A DNA stretch of 64,000 nucleotides from Streptomyces sp. NK15101 (GCF_020400725.1 NZ_JAINVG010000002.1:124001-188000); one strand, 5' to 3'; shown: positions 52,058 through 61,899, counted from the stretch's first letter. Notes: a model not told the origin generated them from the sequence alone. Numbers and translations are program-made.

Positions 52058-52372
52058 CTAGCGGCCGAGCAGCTGCTGCACGGCCAGGACGGCGTCCAGG
52101 AGCGGCTGGCCGACGCCGCCGACGGTCGCGGCGACGGCCCGCAGGACCGCGAGCCCGCCCTGCCGCGTCTGCGGCACCGCGAGGGCGGCCGTGGCCCCGT
52201 CCAGCTCCTCGGCGACCTCGGGCGCCACCTGGCCGCGCAGCTCCTCGACGCGTGCGAGCACCTCCGCGAGCAGCCGCTCCACCTCCGGCGAGGAGTGGTA
52301 GTGCACGATGCCCCGGTTGCCGTGCCCGCCGTGCATGTTCACGACGTCGCCGTAGTAGTTGTCCCCGGCCAT
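52058..52372 (-). CDS. DUF5955-like protein with N-terminal Gly/Asn motif
   Basis: 104-aa soluble protein. Starts MAGDNYYGDVVNMHGGHGNRGIVHYH, then a helical region VERLLAEVLARVEELRGQVAPEVAEELDGATAAL and a C-terminal GGVGQPLLDAVLAVQQLL. The first 22 residues repeat the final residues of the upstream DUF6232 protein. The ATG at 52372 overlaps the upstream stop by 1 nt, so the genes are coupled. Function unknown. Confidence 0.8.
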   Translation of the reverse strand: MAGDNYYGDVVNMHGGHGNRGIVHYHSSPEVERLLAEVLARVEELRGQVAPEVAEELDGATAALAVPQTRQGGLAVLRAVAATVGGVGQPLLDAVLAVQQLLGR

Positions 52373-52983
52373 CACTTCACCATCCCCGTGTTGCCGCTGC
52401 CGCCGTACATGTTCACGGCGTCCCCGAAGTAGTAGTTGCCGTAGTTGGTGACCGCCAGCGTCCCCACCGAGGCCTGGAACTCCGCGTTCGGCTTGTCGAT
52501 CGCCTCGGCGATCTCGCGGACGAGCCGGTCGAGGTACTCGCGCTTCCCGGTCACCAGGGCCGTGGAGCGCCCGTTCGTCTCGACGGCGAGGACGTCGTGG
52601 GACCTGGCGAAGACCACGGAGGCCATGACGCCGAAGTAGTAGGCCAGCAGGAGCGCGGCGCAGGCCAGGACGAAGCTGAGGACGTCGTCGAGGTCGCTGC
52701 CGTCCGATCCGTACTCGTACGAGCTCGACGACGAGTCCGTGAAGTTCATGAGGATCAGCAGGACGGCGAGCGTGATCCCGCCCCGCTTCAGGAAACGGCC
52801 GAACGCCTCCGCGCGCCGGGGCCGGAGCACGAAGGTGTAGACGCGGACGATGTTCTCCAGCGGGTAGGCGGCTCCGTAGACCCAGAGCAGCCGCTTGCTG
52901 ATGACGAGGCCGTTCCGGGGCGGGGAGGCGGCCGGGACCGGTGGCCGGGTCGGCTTCGGCGGCGGTGTTCCGTGAGTCTCCAT
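52372..52983 (-). CDS. DUF6232-like membrane protein with C-terminal Gly/Asn motif
   Basis: 203-aa protein. Pro-rich N-terminus, a beta-like segment NGLVISKRLLWVYGAAYPLENIVRVYTF, two membrane helices (GGITLAVLLILMNF and VLSFVLACAALLLAYYFGVMA) and a cytoplasmic domain VFARSHDVLAVETNGRSTALVTGKREYLDRLVREIAEAIDKP. The last ~20 residues, NYYFGDAVNMYGGSGNTGMVK, match the beginning of the next protein. Function unknown. Confidence 0.8.
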   Translation of the reverse strand: METHGTPPPKPTRPPVPAASPPRNGLVISKRLLWVYGAAYPLENIVRVYTFVLRPRRAEAFGRFLKRGGITLAVLLILMNFTDSSSSSYEYGSDGSDLDDVLSFVLACAALLLAYYFGVMASVVFARSHDVLAVETNGRSTALVTGKREYLDRLVREIAEAIDKPNAEFQASVGTLAVTNYGNYYFGDAVNMYGGSGNTGMVK

Positions 52984-53104
52984 GCGTCCCCCCGAGATGG
53001 ACCGGCTACGGCGTGTCCCTCATTACGCATCCGAACCAGCCTTCCCACAAGGCGAGTTCAGGCCTGGCGCGAGGCGGGTCCGGACACCGGGGCGGCTCAC
53101 GCGA

Positions 53105-53149
53105 CTGGACCCGCACCACCAGTGCACTGTGCACGGGGTGCGGGTCCAG
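53105..53149. repeat. inverted repeat upstream of DUF6232 gene
   Basis: CTGGACCCGCACC (53105-53117) and GGTGCGGGTCCAG (53137-53149) are perfect 13-bp arms; the loop contains the palindrome CAGTGCACTG. May be an operator or a terminator. Confidence 0.6.
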
Positions 53150-53184
53150 GTGCGGAGCCTCTGGCGCCGGTAAAGGCGCCGTTC

Positions 53185-53229
53185 CGTTGTGCCCACCCGT
53201 TCCGCCCCGCGGAACGACTGCCCACAACG
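53185..53229 (-). terminator. nested hairpin downstream of purA
   Basis: Outer arms CGTTGTG (53185-53191)/CACAACG (53223-53229) enclose a perfect GTTCCGC/GCGGAAC stem (53199-53205, 53209-53215) with a CCC loop. It starts 8 nt past the purA stop. Confidence 0.65.
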
Positions 53230-53237
53230 AAGGGGGC

Positions 53238-54521
53238 CTACAGGAAGGAGTTGATCTCGATCGTCTCCGTGCGGCCGGGGCCCACGCCGATCGCGGAGAT
53301 CGGGGCGCCCGACATCTCCTCCAGCGCCTTCACGTACGCCTGCGCGTTCTTCGGCAGGTCCGCGAAGGTCTTCGCCTTGGTGATGTCCTCGGACCAGCCC
53401 GGCAGCATCTCGTAGACCGGCTTCGCGTGGTGGAAGTCGGTCTGCGAGTACGGCAGCTCCTCGACGCGCTTGCCGTCGATCTCGTACGCGACGCAGACCG
53501 GGATCTGCTCCCAGCCCGTCAGCACGTCGAGCTTGGTGAGGAAGAAGTCCGTCAGGCCGTTGACCCGGGTCGCGTAGCGGGCGATGACCGCGTCGAACCA
53601 GCCGCAGCGGCGGTCACGGCCGGTGGTGACACCGCGCTCGCCGCCGATGCGGCGCAGCGCCTCGCCGTCCTCGTCGAACAGCTCCGTCGGGAACGGGCCG
53701 GCGCCGACGCGGGTCGTGTACGCCTTGAGGATGCCGATGACGCGGGAGATCTTCGTCGGGCCCACGCCCGCGCCCGTGCAGGCGCCGCCCGCGGTCGGGT
53801 TCGAGGAGGTGACGAAGGGGTACGTGCCGTGGTCGACGTCGAGGAGCGTGCCCTGGCCGCCCTCGAAGAGCACGACCTTGTCCTCGTCGAGCGCGTTGTT
53901 GAGGATCAGGGTGGTGTCGGCCACGTACGGCTTGATCTGCTCCGCGTACTGGAGCATCTCCTCGACGATCTGCGCGGCGTCGATCGCGCGGCGGTTGTAG
54001 AGCTTGGCGAGGAGCTGGTTCTTGCCCTCGAGCGCCGCCTCGACCTTCTGGGTGAGGATCGACTCGTCGTACAGGTCCTGGACCCGGATGCCGACGCGGT
54101 TGATCTTGTCGGCGTAGGTGGGACCGATGCCCCGACCCGTGGTGCCGATCTTGCGCTTGCCGAGGAACCGTTCCGTCACCTTGTCGAGGGTGACGTTGTA
54201 CGGGGTGATCAGGTGGGCGTTGCCGCTGATCAGGAGCTTCGACGTGTCGACGCCGCGCTCGTTCAGTCCGCTCAGCTCGGAGAGCAGGACCGCCGGGTCG
54301 ACGACGACACCGTTCCCGATCACCGGGGTGCACCCCGGGGAGAGGATTCCGGAAGGGAGGAGATGCAGCGCGTACTTCTGGTCGCCCACGACGACCGTGT
54401 GGCCGGCATTGTTGCCGCCCTGGTAACGCACCACGTAGTCCACGGATCCACCGAGCAGGTCGGTGGCCTTTCCCTTGCCCTCGTCACCCCACTGAGCACC
54501 GAGCAGCACAAGTGCGGGCAC
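53238..54521 (-). CDS. purA: adenylosuccinate synthetase
   Basis: 427-aa enzyme, GTP-dependent conversion of IMP and aspartate to adenylosuccinate (AMP synthesis). N-terminal [66 protein letters not shown] and the C-terminal [12 protein letters not shown] are classical. GTG start at 54521 with AAGGGGTG upstream. A hairpin at 54603-54630 lies in its leader. Confidence 0.97.
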   Translation of the reverse strand: MPALVLLGAQWGDEGKGKATDLLGGSVDYVVRYQGGNNAGHTVVVGDQKYALHLLPSGILSPGCTPVIGNGVVVDPAVLLSELSGLNERGVDTSKLLISGNAHLITPYNVTLDKVTERFLGKRKIGTTGRGIGPTYADKINRVGIRVQDLYDESILTQKVEAALEGKNQLLAKLYNRRAIDAAQIVEEMLQYAEQIKPYVADTTLILNNALDEDKVVLFEGGQGTLLDVDHGTYPFVTSSNPTAGGACTGAGVGPTKISRVIGILKAYTTRVGAGPFPTELFDEDGEALRRIGGERGVTTGRDRRCGWFDAVIARYATRVNGLTDFFLTKLDVLTGWEQIPVCVAYEIDGKRVEELPYSQTDFHHAKPVYEMLPGWSEDITKAKTFADLPKNAQAYVKALEEMSGAPISAIGVGPGRTETIEINSFL

Positions 54522-54602
54522 AGGCGTACACCCCTTCCGGGTGGGGCATGTCCAAGGTCAGGGGGCGTACGCCGCCTCACCGGTGTGCCCCGGAATAGAC
54601 GA

Positions 54603-54630
54603 AGCCCCTGGCGCAATAGCGCAAGGGGCT
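54603..54630. terminator. hairpin in the purA leader
   Basis: AGCCCCT (54603-54609) and AGGGGCT (54624-54630) with inner GCGC pairing, between divergent purA and the DAG-kinase-like gene. May be a terminator, an attenuator or a bystander; no T-run strong enough to decide. Confidence 0.35.
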
Positions 54631-54664
54631 CTTGCACAAAGATGCTACCCGAGGAAGGACCGAG

Positions 54665-55486
54665 GTGTCGGATCACGACCAGCTGCTGGTCATCGTCGAC
54701 CCGGTCGCCCGCCGAAATGACGGCGAGTCCGTACGGATCGCGAAAGACGTGCTGTCCGCGGGCGCGGAGGCGAAGATCTGCCTGCCGGACGGCCCCGAAG
54801 AATTCTGCCGGGCCCTGGCCAGGCGCGGCTCCCGGCGCCCCGTGGTCCTCGGCGACGACCGCGCGCTGCTCCGCACGGTGGCCCTGCTGCACCGCGAGCG
54901 GGAGCTCGCCGAGGGGGCCCTCTCGCTCGTCCCGATCGGCGCCCCGGACGACCTGGAGGTGGCCCGCGCGCTCGGCGTGCCGCGCTCCACGCCGGCGGCG
55001 GCCCGGGCGGTCCTCCACGGGGCCGTGCGCCGCCTCGACCTGCTCGTCGACGACAGCGACGGCGTCGTCCTCGGCGACCTCCTCGTCCCCGGCGCGCCGG
55101 ACCTCGCCCCGGCGGCGTCCGTGTGGGGCACCTGCCGCTCCCTCGTCCGCACCCTCGTCCGGCCGGCCCCCTCGGCCCTCGCCGTCCGCACGCACCGGCT
55201 GCGGGTGGAGGCGGACGGGGTGCTGCTCGCCGACGTCGACGCGCCGGTGGAGGGCCTGTCGGTCCGCTCGGCGGGCGGTACGGCGGAGGTGACCGTCCAC
55301 CCGTCGGCGGCCCCGCCGCGCCGCGCCACCGCCCGCACCCTCACCGTCTCGGGCCCCGACTTCCGCTACCGCGCGGACGGCCGGGTCGCGGGGCCGGTGC
55401 GGCGGCGGACGTGGACGGTGCGGGCGGGGGCGTGGGGGCTGACCCTGCCCCGCGACCCGGTCCGGGAGCTCCTGCCGCCGGCCTGA
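54665..55486 (+). CDS. diacylglycerol-kinase-catalytic-domain-like protein
   Basis: 273-aa protein with a degenerate diacylglycerol kinase/NAD-kinase-like fold: LLVIVDPVARRNDGESVRIAKDVLSAGAEAKICLPDGPEEF, RPVVLGDDRALLRTVALLHRERELAEGALSLVPIG, and a C-terminal beta-sandwich (VRTHRLRVEADGVLLADVDAPVEGLSV). The canonical GGDGT loop is replaced by LGDDRA, so activity is uncertain. GTG at 54665 with GAGGAAGGA upstream. Divergent from purA, a conserved Streptomyces neighbour. Confidence 0.75.
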   Translation: MSDHDQLLVIVDPVARRNDGESVRIAKDVLSAGAEAKICLPDGPEEFCRALARRGSRRPVVLGDDRALLRTVALLHRERELAEGALSLVPIGAPDDLEVARALGVPRSTPAAARAVLHGAVRRLDLLVDDSDGVVLGDLLVPGAPDLAPAASVWGTCRSLVRTLVRPAPSALAVRTHRLRVEADGVLLADVDAPVEGLSVRSAGGTAEVTVHPSAAPPRRATARTLTVSGPDFRYRADGRVAGPVRRRTWTVRAGAWGLTLPRDPVRELLPPA

Positions 55487-55509
55487 GCCGCCCCGTACGG
55501 CGGCCCCGC

Positions 55510-56085
55510 TCAGGAGCTCCGTACGACCCGGTGGCGGAGGAGGACCGAGCGGCCGTCGAAGATCCGGGTCTCGACGGTCTCCAGGTCCGTGCGGTGCTCG
55601 GCGGGGCGGAAGGCCGGGGTGCCGCCGCCGAGGACGACGGGGTGGACGACGACGCGGTACTCGTCGACGGCGCCGTGCGCGCCGAGGTGGGCGGCGAGCT
55701 CGGCGCCGCCGAACAGCACCAGGTTCTTGCCGGTCGCGGCGAGCGCGGTCAGCCGCCCGGCCACGTCGTCGGAGACCACCGTGGTGTCGAAGCCCGGGTC
55801 CTGGCCGGCGAGCGTCCGGGAGACCACGACCTTGGGGGCCTCCCGCCAGACCGGCGCGAAGGCCAGGTCGTGCGGGTCCCGCGAGTACCGCTCGGCGTTC
55901 GGCCAGAAGCCGGACATGAGGTCCCAGACCTTGCGGCCGTAGAGGAAGACCGTGTCGCCGGCGGTCAGCTCGGCGGTGTACGCGGAGAGCTCGGGGCCCA
56001 TGGCCGGCCAGTCGAACTCGCCGTTCGGCCCGGCGATGAAGCCGTCGAGGGACTGGTGGACGAAGTGGATGATCCGGCCGCTCAC
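55510..56085 (-). CDS. dihydrofolate-reductase-like (RibD C-terminal) protein
   Basis: 191-aa RibD-C/DHFR fold reductase. IIHFVHQSLDGFIAGPNGEFDWPAM, TVFLYGRKVWDLMSGFW, KVVVSRTLAG, NLVLFGGAELAAHLGAHGAVDEYRVVVHPVVLGGGTPAF are typical YwjB/YyaP-type signatures. NADPH-dependent reduction of an unknown substrate. GTG at 56085 has GGAAGGCAGGA upstream; the longer frame (to 56193) is less likely. Confidence 0.85.
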   Translation of the reverse strand: MSGRIIHFVHQSLDGFIAGPNGEFDWPAMGPELSAYTAELTAGDTVFLYGRKVWDLMSGFWPNAERYSRDPHDLAFAPVWREAPKVVVSRTLAGQDPGFDTTVVSDDVAGRLTALAATGKNLVLFGGAELAAHLGAHGAVDEYRVVVHPVVLGGGTPAFRPAEHRTDLETVETRIFDGRSVLLRHRVVRSS

Positions 56086-56286
56086 GAGGTCCTGCCTTCC
56101 GGTGGCGCGTACCGCCCCTGCGGTCCGCTCTCGCCCATGGGTCGGAGCCCCCGGGCGCCGCTCGACATCCGTCATGGAGCGATTTCCGGTCATCTTGTTC
56201 CGGCCGACGCCGGGGCGCGGCTTGGCCGGGGCGCCGGGCGGGACCTAGCGTCGACCGACATCTACCGGTGGGCGGGGGGACGTGCG

Positions 56287-57618
56287 ATGACGGGTGCGCT
56301 GGACGTCGGGGCGGGGGCGCTGGGCGTCGGGGCGACGGCGGGGGCGCTGGAGCGGTACCGGCGAAGAGCGGGGCGGCTGATCGGCGCGGGCGGCGTGACG
56401 CTCGCCCTGACCGCCGGCCTCGGGGCCCTCGGGGTCCCCGGCCCGGTCCTCACGATCCTCGCGCTCGGGATCGTCGCGCTGGGCGCCGGGGCCGGCTCGC
56501 TGGTCCTCGCGCGGCGGATGCGGCGGGCCCTCGGCGCGGGCGTCTGGTCGGCGCACCCCGCCGTGGCGGTCGGTCACAGCCGGTACGCGACGAGCGTCGT
56601 GCTGCGCTCCCCGGACGGCGGCGAGGCGTGGCCGCTGACGGTGATCGCGACCCGGCAGCGCTACGAGCTGCTGCGGCCGGGCCCGGACGGCGTGCTGTGG
56701 TGGTGCGGCGACCCGCGCGCGGGCGGGGTCCTCGCCCCGCCCGGCGGCGGGGAGCTGATCTGGGCGAAGCGGCTGCGCGGCGGGCGCGTGCGCCGCCGGA
56801 TCGTGGCGCACGCGGAGGCGGAGGGCCTGATGTGCCGGGCGGCCCCGAAGCAGCCGCAGGAGCCCGTGACCGTCACCGAGCACGTCATCGTGGACGGCCT
56901 TTCCGCACGCCTCGACGAGCCGCCCCGCACGGCCGGGCCGACGTACGCGGTGCTCGCCGCGCACGCCCTGCGCCAGGCCGGGCCCCAGGGCAAGGCGCTC
57001 CGCCCGGAGGCGGACGTGCGCGAGGTGCCCTGGTGGCGGGTGCGGAGCCTGCGGAGGATCGCCGGAGTGACCCGGGTGCTGGTCGCGCTCGCGTTCTGCG
57101 CGGCCGTCGGCGCGGCCGCGCTGACCGGACCGCCGGAGGGCGACGCCGTGAAGCTGTACGCCATCGGCGTCCTGGTCCTGGGCGCCCTCGCGCACTCCTG
57201 CTACCGGACGGTGGCCGTCGGCAGGCCCGCGGCGCGGCTGATGGCCCGGGCCGCGACCTCCTCCCCGCCCACCCCGCGCCGGTACGCCCTGCTGTACGAC
57301 CCGCACGGCGGCGATCCGGTCCTGGTGCTGTTCCCGATGCACGGCGGCCCGTGCGCCCAGCCCGAGGGGCTGCTCCCGCTGGTTCCCCCCGGCCCGCCCA
57401 AGGAGCCGCGCCGGGGGCTGCCGGCCCTGCCCGTCGGCACCGCCTGGCTGCACGGCCGGCGGCACTTCACCGCCGACCGCCCCGTGTCGTTCGTCGTGCC
57501 CTGGATCGACGGGCGCCCGCTGTGGCCGGCGGGGCCGTACCGGGAGACGGGCGGGCGGCCGGAGTTCACCGCGCTCCTGGACCGGCTCGCCCCGCCGCCG
57601 GCGGACCGGCCCCTCTGA
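56287..57618 (+). CDS. hypothetical membrane protein
   Basis: 443-aa protein with two hydrophobic clusters: helices near 30-80 (LIGAGGVTLALTAGLGALG, VLTILALGIVALGAGAGSLVL) and near 265-310 (VTRVLVALAFCAAVGAAAL, VKLYAIGVLVLGALAHSC). Between and after them are soluble domains with repeated themes (VVLRSPDGGEAWPLTVIATRQRYELLRPGPDGVLWWCGDPRAGGV and YALLYDPHGGDPVLVLFPMHG). Resembles an internal duplication. Not recognised. ATG at 56287. Confidence 0.75.
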   Translation: MTGALDVGAGALGVGATAGALERYRRRAGRLIGAGGVTLALTAGLGALGVPGPVLTILALGIVALGAGAGSLVLARRMRRALGAGVWSAHPAVAVGHSRYATSVVLRSPDGGEAWPLTVIATRQRYELLRPGPDGVLWWCGDPRAGGVLAPPGGGELIWAKRLRGGRVRRRIVAHAEAEGLMCRAAPKQPQEPVTVTEHVIVDGLSARLDEPPRTAGPTYAVLAAHALRQAGPQGKALRPEADVREVPWWRVRSLRRIAGVTRVLVALAFCAAVGAAALTGPPEGDAVKLYAIGVLVLGALAHSCYRTVAVGRPAARLMARAATSSPPTPRRYALLYDPHGGDPVLVLFPMHGGPCAQPEGLLPLVPPGPPKEPRRGLPALPVGTAWLHGRRHFTADRPVSFVVPWIDGRPLWPAGPYRETGGRPEFTALLDRLAPPPADRPL

Positions 57619-58119
57619 TCAGACCTCCCGCGCCTTCTTGTGGGCGCGCCAGCGGTCCATGATCCCGGCCATCTCGCCGTGCAGGAAGGCGAAGAACTCG
57701 GCCGTCTCCGCGACGCGGCGGCCCGCCGCGCTGTCCGTCCCGAGGGTCGCGGCGCCCTCGTCGAGGACCTTCTCCCAGCGGGTGAGGGTCTGGTCGCGGC
57801 GGGTGAAGGTCTCGTACCAGAGCTCGTTGTGGAGGACGTACCGCTCGCGGCGGGTGCCGGGGTCGCGCTCGCGGCTGACCATGCTGACCTGGGAGAGGTA
57901 GCGGATCGCGCCGGAGACGGCCGCCGGGCTGATCCGCAGCTGTTCGGCCAGCTCGGCCGAGGTCATGGAGGCCGTCTCGGAGGCGAGGAGCGCCGCGAAG
58001 ACGCGGCTCGCCATGCGCTGCATGCCGGCGGCGGTCATCTCGGCGGCGAAGCGCTCCACGAAGCGGGAGACCGCCTCTTCGCCGGCCCCGTCGGTCCTCG
58101 TCGTCATCTCGCTCTCCAT
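57619..58119 (-). CDS. MarR/GbsR-type transcriptional regulator
   Basis: 166-aa winged-helix repressor. MTAAGMQRMASRVFAALLASETASMTSAELAEQLRISPAAVSGAIRYLSQVSMVSRERDPGTRRERYVLHNELW is the DNA-binding domain, with a helical C-terminus. Divergent from the ABC exporter; a perfect 16-bp palindrome lies between them, so it probably represses the exporter and itself. Confidence 0.87.
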   Translation of the reverse strand: MESEMTTRTDGAGEEAVSRFVERFAAEMTAAGMQRMASRVFAALLASETASMTSAELAEQLRISPAAVSGAIRYLSQVSMVSRERDPGTRRERYVLHNELWYETFTRRDQTLTRWEKVLDEGAATLGTDSAAGRRVAETAEFFAFLHGEMAGIMDRWRAHKKAREV

Positions 58120-58145
58120 CCTCTGACTTTATACGGTTCCTTAAC

Positions 58146-58161
58146 TTCACAAATTTGTGAA
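58146..58161. promoter_or_regulatory. perfect palindromic operator
   Basis: TTCACAAATTTGTGAA, 16-bp perfect palindrome, AT-rich in a GC-rich region, 21 bp before the ABC ATPase start and 27 bp before the regulator start. Expected binding site of the MarR-type regulator. Confidence 0.75.
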
Positions 58162-58181
58162 ACTACCGTACGTTCAGAAGC

Positions 58182-59081
58182 ATGACGAAGGCAATCAGCG
58201 TCATCGGACTCCACAAGTCCTTCGGGCGCACCCACGCCCTCGACGGCCTCGACCTCACCGTCGAGACCGGCGAGGTCCACGGCTTCCTCGGCCCCAACGG
58301 CGCCGGGAAGTCCACCACCATCCGGGCCCTCCTGGGCCTGCTGCGGCCCGACTCCGGCGCCGCCCGGCTCCTCGGCCGCGACCCCTGGCGCGACGCCGTC
58401 GAGCTGCACCGCCGGATCGCGTACGTCCCCGGGGACGTGACGCTCTGGCGCAACCTGTCCGGCGGCGAGGTCATCGACCTGTACGGGCGGCTGCGCGGGA
58501 ACGGCGGCCTCGACAGGGCCCGGCGGGCCGAGCTGATCGAACGCTTCGAGCTCGACCCCACCAAGAAGGGCCGCACCTACTCCAAGGGCAACCGGCAGAA
58601 GGTCGCCCTGGTCGCCGCCTTCGCCGCCGACGTCGACCTGCTCGTCCTCGACGAGCCGACCAGCGGCCTCGACCCGCTGATGGAGGAGGTCTTCCAGAGC
58701 TGTGTCGAGGAGGCCCGCGACCAGGGCCGGACCGTCCTGCTGTCCAGCCACATCCTCAGCGAGGTCGAGGCGCTCTGCGACCGGGTCAGCATCGTCCGCA
58801 AGGGCCGGACCGTCGAGTCGGGCTCGCTCGCGGAGCTGCGGCACCTGACCCGTACCAGCGTCACCGCCGAACTCGCCGGGCCGCCCGACGGCCTCGCCCG
58901 GCTGCCGGGCGTCCACGGCCTGGACGCGCAGGGCAGCCGGGTCAGGTTCCAGGTCGACACCGACAAGCTCGACGCCGTCCTCCGCTCCCTGACCGCTTCG
59001 GGCGTACGGAGCCTGACCTCCACCCCGCCCACCCTGGAAGAGCTCTTCCTCCGGCACTACACGGACGAGGTGGCGTCATGA
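58182..59081 (+). CDS. ABC exporter ATPase subunit
   Basis: 299-aa ATPase of the DrrA/Ccm-like drug-exporter type. Walker [10 protein letters not shown] (37-45), signature [15 protein letters not shown] (variant of LSGGQ), Walker [14 protein letters not shown]-loop [15 protein letters not shown], and a C-terminal helical extension. ATG at 58182. Overlaps the permease by 4 bp (ATGA). Controlled from the palindrome at 58146. Confidence 0.92.
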   Translation: MTKAISVIGLHKSFGRTHALDGLDLTVETGEVHGFLGPNGAGKSTTIRALLGLLRPDSGAARLLGRDPWRDAVELHRRIAYVPGDVTLWRNLSGGEVIDLYGRLRGNGGLDRARRAELIERFELDPTKKGRTYSKGNRQKVALVAAFAADVDLLVLDEPTSGLDPLMEEVFQSCVEEARDQGRTVLLSSHILSEVEALCDRVSIVRKGRTVESGSLAELRHLTRTSVTAELAGPPDGLARLPGVHGLDAQGSRVRFQVDTDKLDAVLRSLTASGVRSLTSTPPTLEELFLRHYTDEVAS

Positions 59082-60643
59082 CCCTCGCCGGCACCGGCGC
59101 CCTCACGCGGCTCGCGCTCCGCCGCGACCGGCTGATGCTCCCCGTCTGGGCGCTCGTCACCGGCGGCATGGTCGCGAGCGGCGCCGGCTCCCTGGAGGGG
59201 CTGTACTCCACGGCCGCCGAGCGGGCCGAGCTCGCCGCCTCCATGACCGCCAACAGCTCGATGCGCGCCCTGTACGGGCCGGTCTTCGACGACTCCCTCG
59301 GAGGGCTCGTCGCCTGGCGCTTCGGCACCTTCGGCGCGGTCCTCGCCGCCGTCGCGAGCCTGATCGTGGTGGTCCGGCACACCCGCGAGGAGGAGGAGAC
59401 GGGCCGTCAGGAGATGCTGTCGGCGGGGGCCGTGGGCCGCCGGGCCCCGCTGACGGCGGCGCTCCTCGCCGCCCTCACCCTCAACACGGCCGTCGCCCTC
59501 GTCGTCACCGCCGGCCTCGCCGGACAGGGCGCGGCCGGGGCGCTCGCGCTGGGCCTCGCGATCGGCGGCACCGGCATGGTCTTCGCGACCACGGCCGCGC
59601 TCGCCGCCCAGTTCACGGAGAGCGCCCGGCTCGCCAAGGGCCTGTCGGCCGCCGTCCTGGGCCTGGCGTTCGCCCTGCGCGCGGCCGGCGACTCCGGCAC
59701 GGCGGACGGTTCGTCGGTGCTGACCTGGGTCTCGCCGATCGGCTGGGCCGAACACGTCCGCGCCTTCGCCGGCGAACGCTGGTGGGTGCTGCTCCTGATC
59801 CTCGCCGCCGTGCTGGCGCAGACGGCGGCGGCGTACGCGCTGACCGCCCGCAGGGACGTCGGCGCGAGCTTCCTCGCGACCCGGCCGGGCCCGGCCGAGG
59901 GCCGGCTCGCGACGGCCGGGGCGCTCGCCTGGCGGCTCCAGCGCGGCACGCTCCTCGGCTGGTCCCTCGGCTTCCTGCTCGGCGGGCTCGTCTTCGGCGG
60001 GATGGTCGAGGGCGCGGCCGACATCGTCGGCGACAACGAACGGGCCCGGGAGATCTTCGAGCGGATGGGCGGCCAGAGCGCGCTGACCGACGCCTTCCTC
60101 GCCACCATGGTCTCCCTCCTCGGGATGCTCGCCGCGCTGTACGCGGTCGGGGCCGTGCTGCGGCCGCACGGGGAGGAGACCTCGGGCCGGGCCGAACCGC
60201 TCCTCGCGGGCTCCCTCGGCCGGCTCCGCTGGGCCGCCGGGCACCTGGTGATCGCCTTCGGCGGTTCGGCCCTGATCATGGTCCTCGGCGGGCTCGGCCT
60301 GACCCTCGCGTACGGGCACGAGGCCGGCCCGGTCCTCGGCGCCGCGCTCGTCCAGCTGCCGGCCGTCTGGACGCTCGCCGGGCTCGCGGTCCTGCTCTGG
60401 GGCGCCGCTCCGAAGGCCGCGACCGCCGCGTGGGGCGTGGCCGGGCTCTGCCTGGCCCTCGGCTGGATCGGCCCCGCCCTCGACCTGCCGCGGGCCCTCC
60501 TGGACGCCTCCCCCTTCGGGCACCTGCCGAAGCTGCCGGGCCCGGACATGGCCTGGACGCCGGTCCTGGTCCTGACGGCCCTGGCGGCGGCCCTGACGGC
60601 GGCGGGCCTGGCGGGGCTGCGCCGCCGGGACGTGCTGACCTGA
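59078..60643 (+). CDS. ABC exporter permease
   Basis: 521-aa polytopic permease, about twelve membrane helices in two related halves (first half from [17 protein letters not shown], second from [25 protein letters not shown]). The soluble insert [26 protein letters not shown] separates them. Belongs to the ABC-2 polyketide/drug exporter type with a fused double permease. Pairs with the upstream ATPase; substrate unknown, perhaps an antibiotic or lipid. Confidence 0.88.
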   Translation: MTLAGTGALTRLALRRDRLMLPVWALVTGGMVASGAGSLEGLYSTAAERAELAASMTANSSMRALYGPVFDDSLGGLVAWRFGTFGAVLAAVASLIVVVRHTREEEETGRQEMLSAGAVGRRAPLTAALLAALTLNTAVALVVTAGLAGQGAAGALALGLAIGGTGMVFATTAALAAQFTESARLAKGLSAAVLGLAFALRAAGDSGTADGSSVLTWVSPIGWAEHVRAFAGERWWVLLLILAAVLAQTAAAYALTARRDVGASFLATRPGPAEGRLATAGALAWRLQRGTLLGWSLGFLLGGLVFGGMVEGAADIVGDNERAREIFERMGGQSALTDAFLATMVSLLGMLAALYAVGAVLRPHGEETSGRAEPLLAGSLGRLRWAAGHLVIAFGGSALIMVLGGLGLTLAYGHEAGPVLGAALVQLPAVWTLAGLAVLLWGAAPKAATAAWGVAGLCLALGWIGPALDLPRALLDASPFGHLPKLPGPDMAWTPVLVLTALAAALTAAGLAGLRRRDVLT

Positions 60644-60655
60644 CCGCCCGGGGGG

Positions 60656-61852
60656 TCACACCTCCACGAGCAGCTCCTCGAAGCCCCGGATGACGTACCC
60701 CGGCTTCCACACCGGTTCCGCCGCGAGCCTCAGCCCCGGCGCGCGCCTCAGCAACTCGCCGAACACGGCGGTCAGTTCGAGGCGGGCGAGCGGGGCGCCG
60801 AGGCAGTAGTGGATGCCGGCGCCGAAGGTGATGTGCGGGTTGTCGGCCCGTTCGAGGTCGAGGACGTCGGCGGTGGGGCCGAAGCGGGCGGGGTCGCGGT
60901 TGGCGGAGCCGAAGAGGAGGGCGACCTCGGAGCCGCGCGGAACGGTGACGCCGCCGAGCTCGATGTCGTCGAGGACCCAGCGCTCGAACATCTGGAGCGG
61001 CGTGTCGTAGCGCAGGAGTTCCTCCACAGCTGTGGACAACTTTTCGGGATCCGGACGGACGCCCTCCCTGAGCAGCGTCCACCAGCCGTTGACCGTGGTG
61101 TTCACCGTGGCCTCGTGGCCCGCGTTGAGGAGCAGGACACAGGTGGAGATCATCTCCTGTTCCGTCAGCTCCTCCACCGCGATCAGGGACGAGATCAGAT
61201 CGTCCCCCGGGCTCTTCCGCCGACGCGCGATCAACTCCCGCAGATAGTCCGAGAACTCCACCGAGGCCTCGACCGCCCGCCGGGCCGTCTCCTCCGAGGG
61301 GTTCAGCTCGAACATCCCGCAGATCGCCGCCGACCAGGGACGCAGCCGCCCCCGCTCCTCGTCCTCCGCCGGGATCCCGAGCATCTCGGCGATCACCGCG
61401 ACCGGCAGCGGCTCGGCGACGGCGGACAGCAGATCGCCGCCGCCCGCCGCGACCAGGTCCCCGACCAGCCCCGCGGCGAGGCCCCGTACCGTCGGCGCCA
61501 GGTTCTCCACCGTCCTCGGCGTGAACGCCTTCGACACGAGCCGCCGGATCCGGGTGTGGTCGGCCGCCTCCAGATCGAGCAGCCCGTGGTCGTTGAGCGT
61601 GTGGAACGGCTCGTGCGCGGCGTCCGGCGCCTCCCGCCCGAACTCCTCGTGCGTGAAGCGATGGGTGTACGTCCGGCCCAGGCGCCGGTCCCGGAGGAGG
61701 GCCGAGACGTCCTCGTAGTGCGGGATCAGCCACTGACGGGTGGGGGCGTGCCAGTGGGCGCGGCCGGCGGCGCGCAGCTCGGCGTAGGCGGGGTAGGGAT
61801 CGGCGACGAACTCCGGGGACCAGGGGTCGTAAGCAGCGTCAACAGCGTCCAT
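60656..61852 (-). CDS. cytochrome P450 (CYP107-like)
   Basis: 398-aa P450. I-helix AGHEATVNTT (AGxE/DTT type with Glu for Asp/Glu), K-helix ExxR EELLR, PERF-like FGSANRDPARF, and haem loop FGAGIHYCLGAPLARLE with the thiolate Cys. Class I bacterial, needs ferredoxin partners not encoded nearby. Convergent with the ABC permease. Substrate unknown. Confidence 0.92.
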   Translation of the reverse strand: MDAVDAAYDPWSPEFVADPYPAYAELRAAGRAHWHAPTRQWLIPHYEDVSALLRDRRLGRTYTHRFTHEEFGREAPDAAHEPFHTLNDHGLLDLEAADHTRIRRLVSKAFTPRTVENLAPTVRGLAAGLVGDLVAAGGGDLLSAVAEPLPVAVIAEMLGIPAEDEERGRLRPWSAAICGMFELNPSEETARRAVEASVEFSDYLRELIARRRKSPGDDLISSLIAVEELTEQEMISTCVLLLNAGHEATVNTTVNGWWTLLREGVRPDPEKLSTAVEELLRYDTPLQMFERWVLDDIELGGVTVPRGSEVALLFGSANRDPARFGPTADVLDLERADNPHITFGAGIHYCLGAPLARLELTAVFGELLRRAPGLRLAAEPVWKPGYVIRGFEELLVEV

Positions 61853-61899
61853 GCCCGGACGCTACTCCCCCGACCGGATCCCGCCCCCGTACCGGCGCC

